From the NCBI RefSeq assembly GCF_015687175.1, contig NZ_JADPQG010000001.1, positions 434,001 through 498,000 of the forward strand: a stretch of DNA of 64,000 bases. Reading direction: 5' to 3'. Position numbers and translations under genes: made by a program. Positions 42,913 to 52,423 of this stretch are shown here, piece after piece. This DNA is from Reinekea sp. G2M2-21 (GTDB lineage Bacteria > Pseudomonadota > Gammaproteobacteria > Pseudomonadales > Natronospirillaceae). Every line of letters starts with the position of its first letter. Position 1 is the first letter of the stretch. The notes under the pieces are model-generated. The model did not search any database. It was not told the DNA's origin and was given only the letters and a program-made list of their open reading frames with translations.

Positions 42913-43533
42913 ATGAGCCAATTCTTTGTGATACACCCTGAAAATCCGCAAGCGCGGTTGATTAATCAGGCCGTTGACATCGTCCGCAACGGTGGCGTTA
43001 TTGCGTATCCGACGGATTCCGCCTATGCCCTGGGCTGCCTGATGGGGAATAAGAACGGTATTGATACCATTCGTCGCATTCGTCAGATCGACGATAAGCA
43101 TAACTTAACGCTGGTCTGTCGTGACTTGGCTGATCTCGCCATGTTTGCCAAAGTGGATAATGTCGCTTATCGACTGATCAAAAATAATACCCCTGGGCCG
43201 TACACCTTTATTCTGCAGGCTACCCGGGAAGTTCCCCGTAAATTACTGCACCCAAAGCGACGTACCATTGGTTTACGTGTGCTCGGTAATAAGATCGCTT
43301 CAGCTTTGCTCGACGCCTTGGGTGAACCGATGCTCAGTACCACACTAATATTGCCCAACGAAGAACAGCCATTGGGCGACCCTTATGAGATTCGTGAAAC
43401 CCTGGAACACGAACTGGACCTGGTGATTGACGGTGGTTTCTGCGGTTACGATGAATCCACGATCGTCAGTCTACTAGAAGGCGTTCCAGAAGTGCTGCGC
43501 GAAGGCGCTGGTGATCCTGCTCCTTTCTTGTGA
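42913..43533 (+). CDS. yciO: Sua5/YciO-type threonylcarbamoyl-AMP synthase family protein
   Basis: 206 aa from ATG 42913 with GGGAG ahead; an upstream ATG at 42898 is less likely. GGVIAYPTDSAYALGC, KHNLTLVCRDLADLA, PGPYTFILQATREVPRKLLHPKR and TIGLRVLGNKIA are the YrdC-fold landmarks (KR...R.P). YciO is the paralogue of TsaC and its exact role is less clear. First of the yciO-scpA-scpB-rluB run. Confidence 0.9.
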   Translation: MSQFFVIHPENPQARLINQAVDIVRNGGVIAYPTDSAYALGCLMGNKNGIDTIRRIRQIDDKHNLTLVCRDLADLAMFAKVDNVAYRLIKNNTPGPYTFILQATREVPRKLLHPKRRTIGLRVLGNKIASALLDALGEPMLSTTLILPNEEQPLGDPYEIRETLEHELDLVIDGGFCGYDESTIVSLLEGVPEVLREGAGDPAPFL

Positions 43534-43546
43534 CAACAGGTAACGC

Positions 43547-44701
43547 ATGAATTCAGAATTGGATAAGCCATCAGACTTGCCACAGCAACCCAATGACGAT
43601 ACCGCAGAAGCTGCGGTGTTGGAGGGAGCGTCTCAAGAGGTTACTGAGCAACCGGCACAGGTATTGACCGATGCCGAAGCAGACAGCGCAGATCTGCCTG
43701 CCGCGGAATCTAGCGTCGGTGTAACGTCTGAAGCTTCTGCAGAAGCGGATGAAAACTCCGACGTCGCAAAGTCTGTGGAACCAGAAAGCTCGGATTCTGC
43801 TGTAGCCGCTCCGGTCCCGGAACCGCTGTTTCCAGCCGCGGAAGTACCCGTACCCGAAAATCCGTTAACGCCTAAACAGCGCGCCCTCAAATCATTACGT
43901 GAGCGGGCCCGGGCAGAGCAGGCCGAAATGCCGTTCGCTGTGGTCGATGGCGAAGCCATGACGCAAATTCCGATTGATTTGTATATTCCACCGGATGCGT
44001 TGGAAGTTTTCCTGGATGCGTTTGAAGGTCCGCTCGACTTATTGCTGTACCTTATTCGCAAACAAAATCTCGATATTCTTAACATCAACGTGTTCGAGAT
44101 TACTCGTCAGTACATGGAATACATTGAACTGATGCAAGGTATGCAACTTGAGCTCGCGGCCGAATATCTGGTGATGGCCTCCATGCTGGCGGAAATTAAA
44201 AGCCGCATGCTACTGCCGCGCAGTCGCGAAGAAGGTGAGGTCGAGGAGGAAGATCCTCGAGCTGAATTGATTCGTCGTTTGCAGGAATACGAGCAGTTTA
44301 AAGAAGCTGCGGAAAATATGGATAGCATGCCCCGCGTGGGACGCGAGATCTTTCTGGCCGATGAATTGCGGCCGGACTACGAGCGACCCAAGTTGCATCC
44401 AGACGTGGATATGCGTGAAATTCTGTTGGCGTTTAAAGAAGTGATGAGTCGCGCCGAAATGTTTGAAGGCCATGAAGTGCAGCGGGAAAGCCTGTCGACC
44501 CGGCAACGCATGGGTGAAGTGTTGGATCGCCTGCAGGGCAAAGCGTTTGTACCTTTTATCACCTTGTTTGACCCGTCAGAAGGACGCATGGGTGTGCTGG
44601 TTACCTTCCTGGCCATTCTCGAATTGTCTAAAGAATCTCTTATTGATTTGGTGCAGAACGATGTGTTTGCCCCCATTCACGTGAAAGCGAAATCGGAATA
44701 A
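43547..44701 (+). CDS. scpA: Segregation and condensation protein A, with acidic N-terminal extension
   Basis: 384 aa. The conserved kleisin part starts about residue 140 (LEVFLDAFEGPLDLLLYLIRKQNLDILNI), with YMEYIELMQGMQLELAAEYLVMASMLAEIKSRMLLP and the C-terminal winged helix (VLVTFLAILELSKESLIDLVQ). Residues 1-110 are low complexity, rich in Glu, Asp, Ala, Ser, Pro. ScpA bridges the Smc heads for chromosome compaction. Ends two bases before scpB. Confidence 0.93.
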   Translation: MNSELDKPSDLPQQPNDDTAEAAVLEGASQEVTEQPAQVLTDAEADSADLPAAESSVGVTSEASAEADENSDVAKSVEPESSDSAVAAPVPEPLFPAAEVPVPENPLTPKQRALKSLRERARAEQAEMPFAVVDGEAMTQIPIDLYIPPDALEVFLDAFEGPLDLLLYLIRKQNLDILNINVFEITRQYMEYIELMQGMQLELAAEYLVMASMLAEIKSRMLLPRSREEGEVEEEDPRAELIRRLQEYEQFKEAAENMDSMPRVGREIFLADELRPDYERPKLHPDVDMREILLAFKEVMSRAEMFEGHEVQRESLSTRQRMGEVLDRLQGKAFVPFITLFDPSEGRMGVLVTFLAILELSKESLIDLVQNDVFAPIHVKAKSE

Positions 44702-44703
44702 GT

Positions 44704-46122
44704 ATGTCGGACCAGAAATCAGAAAACGAAACTCTTCAGCCCGGCGAATTACCGCCGCACATTGAATTAGACAACGTCGACACATCGGATGTGGCAGCCG
44801 CTGATGTACCTGCCGAGGACGACACTGAACGCCCCTTGTTGGACGCCGATGAAGGTCTTTACGATCAAGAGGAACTGCAAGCCTCAGACGCGCTGGATTC
44901 AGATCAAAAGACGGACGATGCGGACGTAGCGGATGGTTTGCTCGACAGCGCCGACCCAGCTGCGCACGACGAGGTGGATCTGGGTGACAGCGAACCGGAT
45001 GAAGACCCGGAGGACGTTGAAAAAGGTGACCCTTATGGTGGGCATCAACATGAAGTTCTCACTGGGATTCTGGAATCGGCACTGTTTGCTTCCGGAGCAA
45101 CTTTGTCGGTCAGCCATTTACGGGACATTTTTGAACCGCATGAACGACCCCATGGCCGGATTGTCCGTCAGATTATGGCGGAACTGATCGCCTCCTATGA
45201 GAATAAAGGGGTACATCTGGTCGAAGTGGCCAGTGGCTACCGGTTCCAAACCGACCCTGGCACAGCGCAATGGATATCCCGCCTGTGGGAAGAAAAGCCG
45301 CAGCGTTATTCGCGTGCGCTGATGGAAACCATTGCGCTCATCGCCTATCGTCAACCCATTACCCGCGGTGAAATTGAAGATGTGCGGGGCGTTGCGGTCA
45401 GCTCAAACATCATCCGTACCTTGCTGGAGCGCGAATGGGTGCGCGTTGTGGGGCATCGTGATGTACCGGGGCGACCGGCCATGTACGCTACCACGAGGCA
45501 GTTTCTTGACTACTTCAGTTTGAAATCGCTCGATCAGTTGCCGAACCTCAGCGAAATCCGTGACATGGATGAACTGAATCCGCAAATGAATCTCGACAGT
45601 GGTGAGGCGGGTGAAGGCACGGAAGGGAAAGACGATTCTCAGTCCGAAATTACCTTTGATGCCATCGCCAATCGCTTTGCACTGCATGTGGAAGGCAAAA
45701 CCGGCAGCGAGTTTATCGACGAACAGCTTGATGATGAATTGGCGGCCATGGACGATGTGAACACTCGCTTTGAGTCGGCGTTGGAACAGCAACGGGCAGA
45801 ACATGAGCACCCGGCACTTGATCTGGATGACGATGAAGAGGGTGATGAAGCCACTCAGACAATTGAGCCGGAGGCTGCCTCCGAATGGAACCCGGCAGAG
45901 ACCGATGAACCGGAAAGTTCAGAACCAGAAGATGCAATAGAAACGTCGGACGAGGACTTATCGCAACCGAAGTCGTTGGCCGAAATAGCAAAGAACACCC
46001 CATCAGCTGAATTATCGGAAGAAGAGCAGTGGAAGATAATTCAGGAAAAATTAGCGGAACAACAAGCGCTGCTGGACAATCGTGAGAATGACTCGCCGCG
46101 TGAGGAAGATGACAATGAGTGA
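44704..46122 (+). CDS. scpB: Segregation and condensation protein B, with acidic extensions at both ends
   Basis: 472 aa; the usual core is about 180-200. Core from about residue 115 ([62 protein letters not shown]) to about 275. Both flanks are strongly acidic: 1-110 ([23 protein letters not shown]) and about 320-472. Forms the Smc-ScpAB complex. Overlaps the rluB start by eight bases. Confidence 0.92.
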   Translation: MSDQKSENETLQPGELPPHIELDNVDTSDVAAADVPAEDDTERPLLDADEGLYDQEELQASDALDSDQKTDDADVADGLLDSADPAAHDEVDLGDSEPDEDPEDVEKGDPYGGHQHEVLTGILESALFASGATLSVSHLRDIFEPHERPHGRIVRQIMAELIASYENKGVHLVEVASGYRFQTDPGTAQWISRLWEEKPQRYSRALMETIALIAYRQPITRGEIEDVRGVAVSSNIIRTLLEREWVRVVGHRDVPGRPAMYATTRQFLDYFSLKSLDQLPNLSEIRDMDELNPQMNLDSGEAGEGTEGKDDSQSEITFDAIANRFALHVEGKTGSEFIDEQLDDELAAMDDVNTRFESALEQQRAEHEHPALDLDDDEEGDEATQTIEPEAASEWNPAETDEPESSEPEDAIETSDEDLSQPKSLAEIAKNTPSAELSEEEQWKIIQEKLAEQQALLDNRENDSPREEDDNE

Positions 46123-46951
46123 AGAACGCATACAGAAAGTACTGGCCAAAGCAGGTCTGGGATCGCGTCGCGAAATGGAGCGCGCGATTGAAGAAGGTCG
46201 GGTAATCGTCAATGGGGAAAAAGCGACCCTGGGCGACAAGGTGACTGCCAGCGATGATCTGCGTTTAGACGGCAAACCCGTAAAAGTTGAGAACGAAAAA
46301 GTTCGTCGGGTATTGGTGTACAACAAACCGGAAGGTGAAATCTGTACCCGGAAAGACCCGGAAGGGCGTCACACCGTTTTTGACCGATTACCAAAACTGC
46401 CCGGTGAACGTTGGGTGGCCATTGGCCGTCTGGATATCAATACCTCCGGCCTGTTGTTGTTTACGAACGACGGGGAAATGGCCAATCGGCTCATGCATCC
46501 ATCTCGGCAGATTGAGCGTGAATACGCCGTTCGGGTGTTAGGGGAAGTCTCTCAAGACAATATCGACGCCATGTGCGCCGGTGTTGAACTGGAAGACGGG
46601 CCTGCGCGGTTTACCGATGTGCAGTTTTTCAACGGTAAAGGCTCCAATCAGTGGTTCCATGTCGTGATAATGGAAGGGCGCAATCGTGAAGTCCGTCGTT
46701 TGTGGGAAAGCCAGGGTTTGCAGGTATCTCGTCTGAAGCGAGTGCGCTATGGCTCCGTCTTTCTGGAGTCGACTGTCCGCGCCGGTACCTGGCAGGAATT
46801 GCCGAAAAAAGAAATCGACCGTTTGGCAGCCTCGGTTGAACTCCCTTCAGCACCCTGGAAGTCAATCATTAAACACAAGCGCGATCCAATGAAACGGAAA
46901 ATGGAAAAACAACGCACCCGCCGTTCTGTCGAAAACAAAGGTCGGGTTTAA
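46115..46951 (+). CDS. rluB: 23S rRNA pseudouridine(2605) synthase
   Basis: 278 aa from ATG 46115 with GAGGAAG ahead; starts further upstream lie within scpB. S4 domain 3-48 ([30 protein letters not shown]), catalytic Asp in [14 protein letters not shown] near 110, YAVRVLG and [11 protein letters not shown] later. Basic C-terminal tail ([10 protein letters not shown]) typical for RluB. Modifies U2605-equivalent in 23S rRNA. Confidence 0.93.
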   Translation: MSEERIQKVLAKAGLGSRREMERAIEEGRVIVNGEKATLGDKVTASDDLRLDGKPVKVENEKVRRVLVYNKPEGEICTRKDPEGRHTVFDRLPKLPGERWVAIGRLDINTSGLLLFTNDGEMANRLMHPSRQIEREYAVRVLGEVSQDNIDAMCAGVELEDGPARFTDVQFFNGKGSNQWFHVVIMEGRNREVRRLWESQGLQVSRLKRVRYGSVFLESTVRAGTWQELPKKEIDRLAASVELPSAPWKSIIKHKRDPMKRKMEKQRTRRSVENKGRV

Positions 46952-46957
46952 CGCACC

Positions 46958-48142
46958 ATGGCTCAGCATGTTGATGTCGTGGTGATCGGGGCCGGCGCTG
47001 CCGGTCTTTTTTGTGGTATCGAAACCGCCAAACGCGGCCGTTCGGTTCTGGTGATCGACCATGCGAATAAGGCGGGAAAAAAAATCCTGATGTCTGGCGG
47101 CGGGCGCTGTAACTTCACCAATATGGATGTTACCCCTGCCCATTTTCTGAGTCAGAACCCGCATTTTGTGCGCAGTGCATTGAGCCGATATACCCAATGG
47201 GACTTTATTGGTTTGGTGGCTTCACACGGAATCGACTACCACGAAAAAGAACTCGGCCAGTTGTTCTGCGACCACAGTGCGAAAGACATTCAGCAGATGT
47301 TGCTGACTGAATTGGCGCAAGCCGATGGCCAGTTGTCGCTGGATACTCACATTCAAGCCATTGCTTACGAAAATCAAAAATACCAGTTGCAAACCAGTGT
47401 CGGACTCGTGACGAGCGGGTCTCTCGTGGTCGCGACCGGTGGTTTGTCCATTCCGACAATGGGCGCAAGCGACTTTGGTTTTAAAATTGCGAAGCAATTT
47501 GGGCATTCGGTGTTGAACTATCGGGCGTCGCTGGTGCCTTTTACCTGGAATAATGCCGACAAATCAACCTGGTCCGCATTGTCAGGTTTATCCGTGGATG
47601 TGCAGGTGAGTGCCGTGAATGGTGAGACTTTTGGGTTACCGCTGCTCATTACGCACCGTGGTCTCAGTGGGCCTGCCATGTTACAGATTTCCAACTATTG
47701 GCAACCCGGTGAACACCTTATTGTCAATTGGTTGCCCACTCTCGATGTGGCGGAAAAAGTTGCCGAAGATCGGCATCATTCGGGTAAAAAACAGTTAAAA
47801 ACCTGGTTGGGGCAGTATTTGCCCGCTCGTCTGGCGGAACATTTTTGCCAATGGCTTGCGTTAAACAAAACTCTGGCTGAATTGTCGAAGGGTGATGTGG
47901 CAATACTGTCTGAGGCTTTGAATTGCTGGACCTTTAAGCCTGGTGGCACTGAAGGATACCGTACGGCGGAAGTCACCCTGGGCGGCGTCGATACTCAGCA
48001 CATTTCGTCCAAAACGATGATGAGTCAGTTGCAGCCGCAGTTGTTTTTTGTGGGTGAAGTTCTGGATGTGACAGGTTGGTTAGGGGGTTACAACTTCCAG
48101 TGGGCTTGGTCGAGTGGTTGGGCTGCCGGGCAAGTCTGTTAA
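46958..48142 (+). CDS. HI0933-family flavoprotein (YhiN-like)
   Basis: 394 aa. Rossmann start VVVIGAGAAGLFCGIETAKRG, then KKILMSGGGRCNFTN (family hallmark), GGLSIPTMGASDFGF, and a C-terminal GEVLDVTGWLGGYNFQWAWSSGWAAG that binds FAD. Predicted NAD(P)/FAD oxidoreductase with unknown substrate. Overlapped start region of the next gene is separate: 13 bases between stop and the next ATG. Confidence 0.92.
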   Translation: MAQHVDVVVIGAGAAGLFCGIETAKRGRSVLVIDHANKAGKKILMSGGGRCNFTNMDVTPAHFLSQNPHFVRSALSRYTQWDFIGLVASHGIDYHEKELGQLFCDHSAKDIQQMLLTELAQADGQLSLDTHIQAIAYENQKYQLQTSVGLVTSGSLVVATGGLSIPTMGASDFGFKIAKQFGHSVLNYRASLVPFTWNNADKSTWSALSGLSVDVQVSAVNGETFGLPLLITHRGLSGPAMLQISNYWQPGEHLIVNWLPTLDVAEKVAEDRHHSGKKQLKTWLGQYLPARLAEHFCQWLALNKTLAELSKGDVAILSEALNCWTFKPGGTEGYRTAEVTLGGVDTQHISSKTMMSQLQPQLFFVGEVLDVTGWLGGYNFQWAWSSGWAAGQVC

Positions 48143-48155
48143 CGGGAGCATGTGC

Positions 48156-48977
48156 ATGATGGTTAAAGACCAGATTATTGAACTGGAAGTGCAATGGCCG
48201 GAAGCTTTGCAGTTATCTCAGGATCAGCGCCGACGCGTTTGGGTTTGGTTGCCGCCAGATTATCACACCTCGCAACACGTCTACCCGGTTTTGTTCATGC
48301 ATGACGGACAAAACGTGTTCCGGGACCAAGACGCTACCTACGGCACCTGTTGGCAGATGATTCAAACGCAGCTGCAGTTGAGCGAGCCGATGATCGTGGT
48401 GGCCATAGAAGGCCAAAACGATGCAGCAAAACGTTTTAATGAGTTCAGCCCTTGGCCTTGCCCAAGATTGAGCTATTGGAAGGGACAACCTGGTTTGGAA
48501 GCCGGTGGCTTGGCCGATCTGTATCTGGAATTTCTCGTCAACGCTATTCGGCCACAGGTGCATCGCTCGTTCCGTTGCCACTCAAGTGCGCAGCATAATT
48601 ATTTGGGTGGCAGTTCGATGGGTGGTTTCGTCACTCTGTTTGCGGCGACTCGATATGAGCAGGCGTTTTCCAAATACATGGCGATGTCTACTGCGACATG
48701 GTTTGCACATGACGAGTTGCTGGGCGCGCTAACCGCCCACAAGTTCTCGCCTTCCACGGCGATATACGTCGATGTCGGCACGCAAGAAACCAGTAATGCA
48801 CTGTTAAGTGAGTTTCCGCAGGTGTACCTGCAAGGCAATATCGCGCTGTTTGAATTGCTTCAAGCCACGTTAGCTCCAAGTCACTGTTTCTCTCATATCG
48901 CGGATGACGCTGTACACAACGAGGCAGCCTGGGCACTGCGCTTACTGCCAGCCTTACAGTGGTTGAGTGAAAAATAA
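48156..48977 (+). CDS. Esterase-fold alpha/beta hydrolase
   Basis: 273 aa from ATG 48156 (GGGAG at 48144-48148; ATG 48159 also possible). VWVWLPPDYHTSQHVYPVLFMHDGQNVF and NYLGGSSMGGFVTLFAATRYEQAF carry the putative esterase (Fes/EstD type) signature with nucleophile in GGSSMGG; the His is probably in CFSHIADDAVHNEAAW. Cytoplasmic, no signal peptide. Substrate unknown. Confidence 0.85.
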   Translation: MMVKDQIIELEVQWPEALQLSQDQRRRVWVWLPPDYHTSQHVYPVLFMHDGQNVFRDQDATYGTCWQMIQTQLQLSEPMIVVAIEGQNDAAKRFNEFSPWPCPRLSYWKGQPGLEAGGLADLYLEFLVNAIRPQVHRSFRCHSSAQHNYLGGSSMGGFVTLFAATRYEQAFSKYMAMSTATWFAHDELLGALTAHKFSPSTAIYVDVGTQETSNALLSEFPQVYLQGNIALFELLQATLAPSHCFSHIADDAVHNEAAWALRLLPALQWLSEK

Positions 48978-49131
48978 ACAATAAAGTGTGAACTTCGTCA
49001 CATAGGTAGCGGGAATTTCACGCCGATGAGCTGACTTTAATGTCGCTATCGGTAGAATGCTGCCCCATAGTGTCACTGCTGATGGAATGTAGTAGTGAGT
49101 CGACATTATCGACAATAAAAAAGGAAGTTCT

Positions 49132-50238
49132 ATGCTGCGCTCGTTTTCGATCAGAATTTTTGTGCTGGTACTGACCATCTTGGCAGTCGCAACCGTCGGT
49201 TTTATTACGGTTCGGCAATTGTCGCAAAACCTGGCGATGGCCAGTTTGACCGCCGTTTTTATTGGCAGTCATCTCGGGTTGTTTTGTCTGCTGACCAAAG
49301 TCTGGCTCATCGACAAGTTTCCTGCCTATAAAGCTTTTCTTGAAAAAATTCCCGGCGTTGATTTCGGCGTGCCAGTTCCAGATACCATTCGCAAACAGGT
49401 GGTGGTCCCCAGAAATGATAAAGTGAAGCGATCCGTTGTTGCTGAGGAGGAGCCGACATGGATGGTGGATAATACGGACAGAACCGAACCATTCACGTTG
49501 GGAACGCTCGCCTTTGAACCACCAGAACCGCTGGGCAAATCGGCTGTACCGCAAACCAAACCAAAGGTGAAACGGCCAGCAATCGACGAAAAACAGTTCA
49601 TTCAAGGTGCCAACATCGGTTCGGTGCCAACCCTGGATAGGGTGGTGAAGTCTCAAACGCCACCGAGTGTGGAAAATGCGTTTCGTAAATCAAAATCCGT
49701 GGAACGTCAGCACCGGACAAATGTGTTGCTGGATCGGTTTCATTTTATTTGTCGCATATTGAAACAAACCAACCAGGAAGTGGCGGTCTGGACAGAAGGT
49801 GAATTGGCAACACTGGCCAACACCATGTTAACGCCTCAGTCCGAAGACAAGGACATGATTGCCATTTTGCTGCCGCAGCGGGTCGTTCGGGTAAATTGTC
49901 AGCGTACCTTTGAATTCGAGCATCATGCTCAGGTGCTGCACAACATCTTGTTGGCAACAGGCGAATCACTGGGTGTGACCTTTGTGAATTCATCGAAAGA
50001 TGAAATCACCGGTCAGTGCGTGGTTAACTTTGAATATCAAGGTAAACCGGTAACCTGGCGATTCAGTGAAAAGGGCAATCGCCTATCTGATAAATTCTTG
50101 AAAAGCACGCTACTGTGGGTGGCCAAAAGGGCTCAAGGTAAGTTCTTAGCTTTGGACAGTGGCGATTACCAAAAGTCGTTTGTGTTCATACCGGAACAGA
50201 TTACCAACGCGCTTGTTGAGGAAAGAATCTCCGCGTGA
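49132..50238 (+). CDS. Hypothetical inner-membrane protein
   Basis: 368 aa, ATG 49132 with AAGGAAG ahead. Two N-terminal hydrophobic segments (about 7-26 and 36-56). A Pro/Lys-rich linker (about 75-170) follows, then a soluble domain from about 190 (LLDRFHFICRILKQTNQEVAVWTEGELA, AILLPQRVVRVNCQRTFEFEHHAQVLHNIL). No family recognised. Convergent with the GNAT gene. Confidence 0.8.
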   Translation: MLRSFSIRIFVLVLTILAVATVGFITVRQLSQNLAMASLTAVFIGSHLGLFCLLTKVWLIDKFPAYKAFLEKIPGVDFGVPVPDTIRKQVVVPRNDKVKRSVVAEEEPTWMVDNTDRTEPFTLGTLAFEPPEPLGKSAVPQTKPKVKRPAIDEKQFIQGANIGSVPTLDRVVKSQTPPSVENAFRKSKSVERQHRTNVLLDRFHFICRILKQTNQEVAVWTEGELATLANTMLTPQSEDKDMIAILLPQRVVRVNCQRTFEFEHHAQVLHNILLATGESLGVTFVNSSKDEITGQCVVNFEYQGKPVTWRFSEKGNRLSDKFLKSTLLWVAKRAQGKFLALDSGDYQKSFVFIPEQITNALVEERISA

Positions 50239-50250
50239 CAAGTCACCAAG

Positions 50251-50796
50251 TCACTTTTGCCATTCGCTTTTAAGCAGGCTGTAAATTTCGAGATCGTGGT
50301 ATTCACCGTATTGATACCCTGCCTGACGCGCGCACCCTTCATGGGTAAAGCCAAGACGTTCCGCAACGGCGCGGCTGGGGCGGTTTCCGGTTGCCGCTCT
50401 GATAACCTGCCTGTTCAAACCATATTCCTGGAAACCCAAGGTAATAAGCGTTCTAACAGCTTCGGTCATGAAGCCACGTCCGGTTGCATCTTCGCTCATC
50501 CAATAACCGATTTCGGCGTCATGATTGGCGTGATTGATCGTGTTGTAGCCAACTGTGCCGATCAAATCTTCCTGAAAAAAGATAAGTGTATTTAAGGCGC
50601 TCTGCGAAGCGAAGCTGGACTGACAGCCGCGCAGGAAATGTTCAGAATCGTCAACCTGAGTGTTGTGATCCAGCCACGGCAGCCACTGTCGCAGGTAAGT
50701 TCGATTGCGGTCGACCAGTTGGAAAAGGGCGTCTGCGTGTTGCACATTTGCCAATACCAGGCTGAGGCCCGGTACCGCTGTGTCAGTTTTAAACAT
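50251..50796 (-). CDS. GNAT family N-acetyltransferase (RimJ/RimL-like)
   Basis: 181 aa. YLRQWLPWLD near 31-42 and EIGYWMSEDATGRGFMTEAVRTLI with the acetyl-CoA P-loop (xATGRGx) at about 95-118, then ATGNRPSRAVAERLGFTHEG. Matches the YdaF/RimJ-L subgroup that acetylates ribosomal protein N-termini or small amines. Substrate not determined. Confidence 0.9.
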   Translation of the reverse strand: MFKTDTAVPGLSLVLANVQHADALFQLVDRNRTYLRQWLPWLDHNTQVDDSEHFLRGCQSSFASQSALNTLIFFQEDLIGTVGYNTINHANHDAEIGYWMSEDATGRGFMTEAVRTLITLGFQEYGLNRQVIRAATGNRPSRAVAERLGFTHEGCARQAGYQYGEYHDLEIYSLLKSEWQK

Positions 50797-50826
50797 GGGG
50801 TCTCCAGCGCAAAGCTTTAGGATAAA

Positions 50827-50852
50827 GGCACCCGCAGTAAAGGGCGGGTGCC
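50827..50852 (-). terminator. Hairpin downstream of dapD
   Basis: GGCACCCGC (50827-50835) and GCGGGTGCC (50844-50852), 9 bp. On the minus strand it is followed by TTTAT, so it may end the dapC-arsC-dapD transcript after the inverted-repeat element. Confidence 0.45.
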
Positions 50853-50861
50853 AGTGACCTG

Positions 50862-51030
50862 GTGTCCTGAGTCAGAAGTTCGCTTGAATGGCCCGCCCGA
50901 GGGGAGCGAATGGAAAACACTATTACGGAGTTGCTCTTCTTGAAAAGATCTCGATATTCTCTACGAAGAGCGCCTTGTACTAGCACTTCCCATTCGCTCT
51001 GAAGCTATACGAACTTCCGACTCGGGACAC
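50862..51030. mobile_element. MITE-like inverted-repeat element at the dapD 3' end
   Basis: Ends GTGTCCTGAGTCAGAAGTTC (50862-) and its complement (51010-51030) match at 19 of 21 positions. Further nested pairs: GAGCGAATGG (50904-50913) / CCATTCGCTC (50990-50999) and GCTCTTC (50933-50939) / GAAGAGC (50965-50971). No coding capacity, no clear target duplication. May be a MITE or a long hairpin with transcript-end function. Confidence 0.55.
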
Positions 51031-52061
51031 TAGTTATGGCTGTGTAATTCTGAGTTCAGTTCGACAGCCGATTTATTGGTCAGGCATTCGATGCGTCCGG
51101 TTTGAGCATTGCGCCAGAACAACAGGTCTGATTTGCCCGCCAGATCTCTGGCCTTAACAGTCTCAATAGCCTGCTTATTGTTGTCCAGTAACGTGACTTT
51201 GGTACCTGCCGTAATATACAAGCCTGCCTCAATAGTACACCGATCGCCTAACGGAATTCCGGTGCCGGCATTGGCGCCCAGTAAGCAGTTTTCTCCCAGT
51301 GAAACGACTTCTTTGCCGCCGCCCGAGAGCGTGCCCATGATAGAAGCTCCGCCACCAATGTCCGATCCATTGCCGACGAAAACTCCGGCGGAAATGCGGC
51401 CTTCAACCATCGATACCGCCTCGGTACCGGCATTAAAATTGACGAAGCCTTCGTGCATGACGGTAGTGCCCTCACCCAAATGTGCGCCCAATCGGACACG
51501 GGCGGTATCGCCAATGCGGATGCCGCTGGGTACTACATAGTCGGCCATTTTCGGAAACTTATCGATGCAGTTAACTTCCAGCACGCGGCCACTTAAGCGT
51601 GCTTGAATTTGACGTTCCGGTAACTCGGGCAGGTCGATCGGCCCTTCATTGGTCCAGGCAATGTTATGCAATATGCCAAATATCCCATCCAATACGACCT
51701 GTTGAGGTTTAACCAGACGGTGTGACAGTAATTGCAATTTCAGATAGCCTTCCGCTACGGAAGCGGGAGCGCTGTCTGTTTCCAGCATGGTTAGGATCAA
51801 GGTTTGATCACTGTCTTTGGCGGCTTCCAGCAATTTCACATTTAACTGCAATCCGGCTGTGTTAAAGACGGTTTGCACGGCTGAGTATTGCTCTTTCTCC
51901 AGCACATGAACGGCATTGCCAGCGTCGTGTTTAACCACGGCTTTAATATCGCTGATCAGCGTGGCGTCAACGTTGACGACCGGTTGTGGATACCAGGCTT
52001 CAATAATTTTTTCGTCGCGGTTGCGAGTCGCTGTGCCGAGTGCTAGGGCAAAAAAAGACAT
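51030..52061 (-). CDS. dapD: 2,3,4,5-tetrahydropyridine-2,6-dicarboxylate N-succinyltransferase
   Basis: 343 aa from ATG 52059-52061 (GGAGAA five bases ahead); this is the long DapD form of Pseudomonas-like gammaproteobacteria. Left-handed beta-helix with hexapeptide repeats: GIRIGDTARVRLGAHLGEGTTVMHEGFVNFNAGT, GRISAGVFVGNGSDIGGGASIMG, LGENCLLGANAGTGIPLGDRCTI. Step of the succinylase branch of lysine and peptidoglycan diaminopimelate synthesis. The start is just after the arsC-like stop. Confidence 0.95.
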   Translation of the reverse strand: MSFFALALGTATRNRDEKIIEAWYPQPVVNVDATLISDIKAVVKHDAGNAVHVLEKEQYSAVQTVFNTAGLQLNVKLLEAAKDSDQTLILTMLETDSAPASVAEGYLKLQLLSHRLVKPQQVVLDGIFGILHNIAWTNEGPIDLPELPERQIQARLSGRVLEVNCIDKFPKMADYVVPSGIRIGDTARVRLGAHLGEGTTVMHEGFVNFNAGTEAVSMVEGRISAGVFVGNGSDIGGGASIMGTLSGGGKEVVSLGENCLLGANAGTGIPLGDRCTIEAGLYITAGTKVTLLDNNKQAIETVKARDLAGKSDLLFWRNAQTGRIECLTNKSAVELNSELHSHN

Positions 52062-52072
52062 GTTGTTCTCCA

Positions 52073-52414
52073 TTAAATAAACTGCTCAAACTGTGCTTCA
52101 TCGTACCCGACCCAAAGTTGTCCGTCTTTTTCGACGATGGGTCGTTTAATGATGGAAGGTTGTTCTTGAATTAGCGCGATGGCCCGTGTCTGGTCCATTT
52201 CGGTTTTCGTCTGTTCATCAAGTTTACGCCAGGTGGTGCCGCGTTTATTGATGATGGTTTCCCAGTGATGGGCATCTAAAAAGGTGGATGCCAGCTCGGC
52301 CGTTGGCGGCTCTTTTTTATAATCAATGAAGGTGTACGGCAGCTTATGTGTATCAAACCATTTCAGGGTTTTCTTGATGGTGTCACAGTTTTTAATGCCA
52401 TAGATCTTAATCAT
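52073..52414 (-). CDS. ArsC-family reductase (YffB/Spx-like)
   Basis: 113 aa. MIKIYGIKNCDTIKKTLKWF holds the single active Cys10; FINKRGTTWRKL-like and KRPIVEKDGQLWVGYDE complete the ArsC fold. Lacks obvious arsenate partners; in many genomes the gene is embedded in the dapC-dapD operon, where its role is unknown. Confidence 0.9.
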   Translation of the reverse strand: MIKIYGIKNCDTIKKTLKWFDTHKLPYTFIDYKKEPPTAELASTFLDAHHWETIINKRGTTWRKLDEQTKTEMDQTRAIALIQEQPSIIKRPIVEKDGQLWVGYDEAQFEQFI

Positions 52415-52423
52415 GCTGTTACC

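Noticed and set aside
43633-44088. 151-codon Ser/Ala-rich minus-strand frame
   Set aside because: Shadow of the low-complexity acidic extension of scpA.
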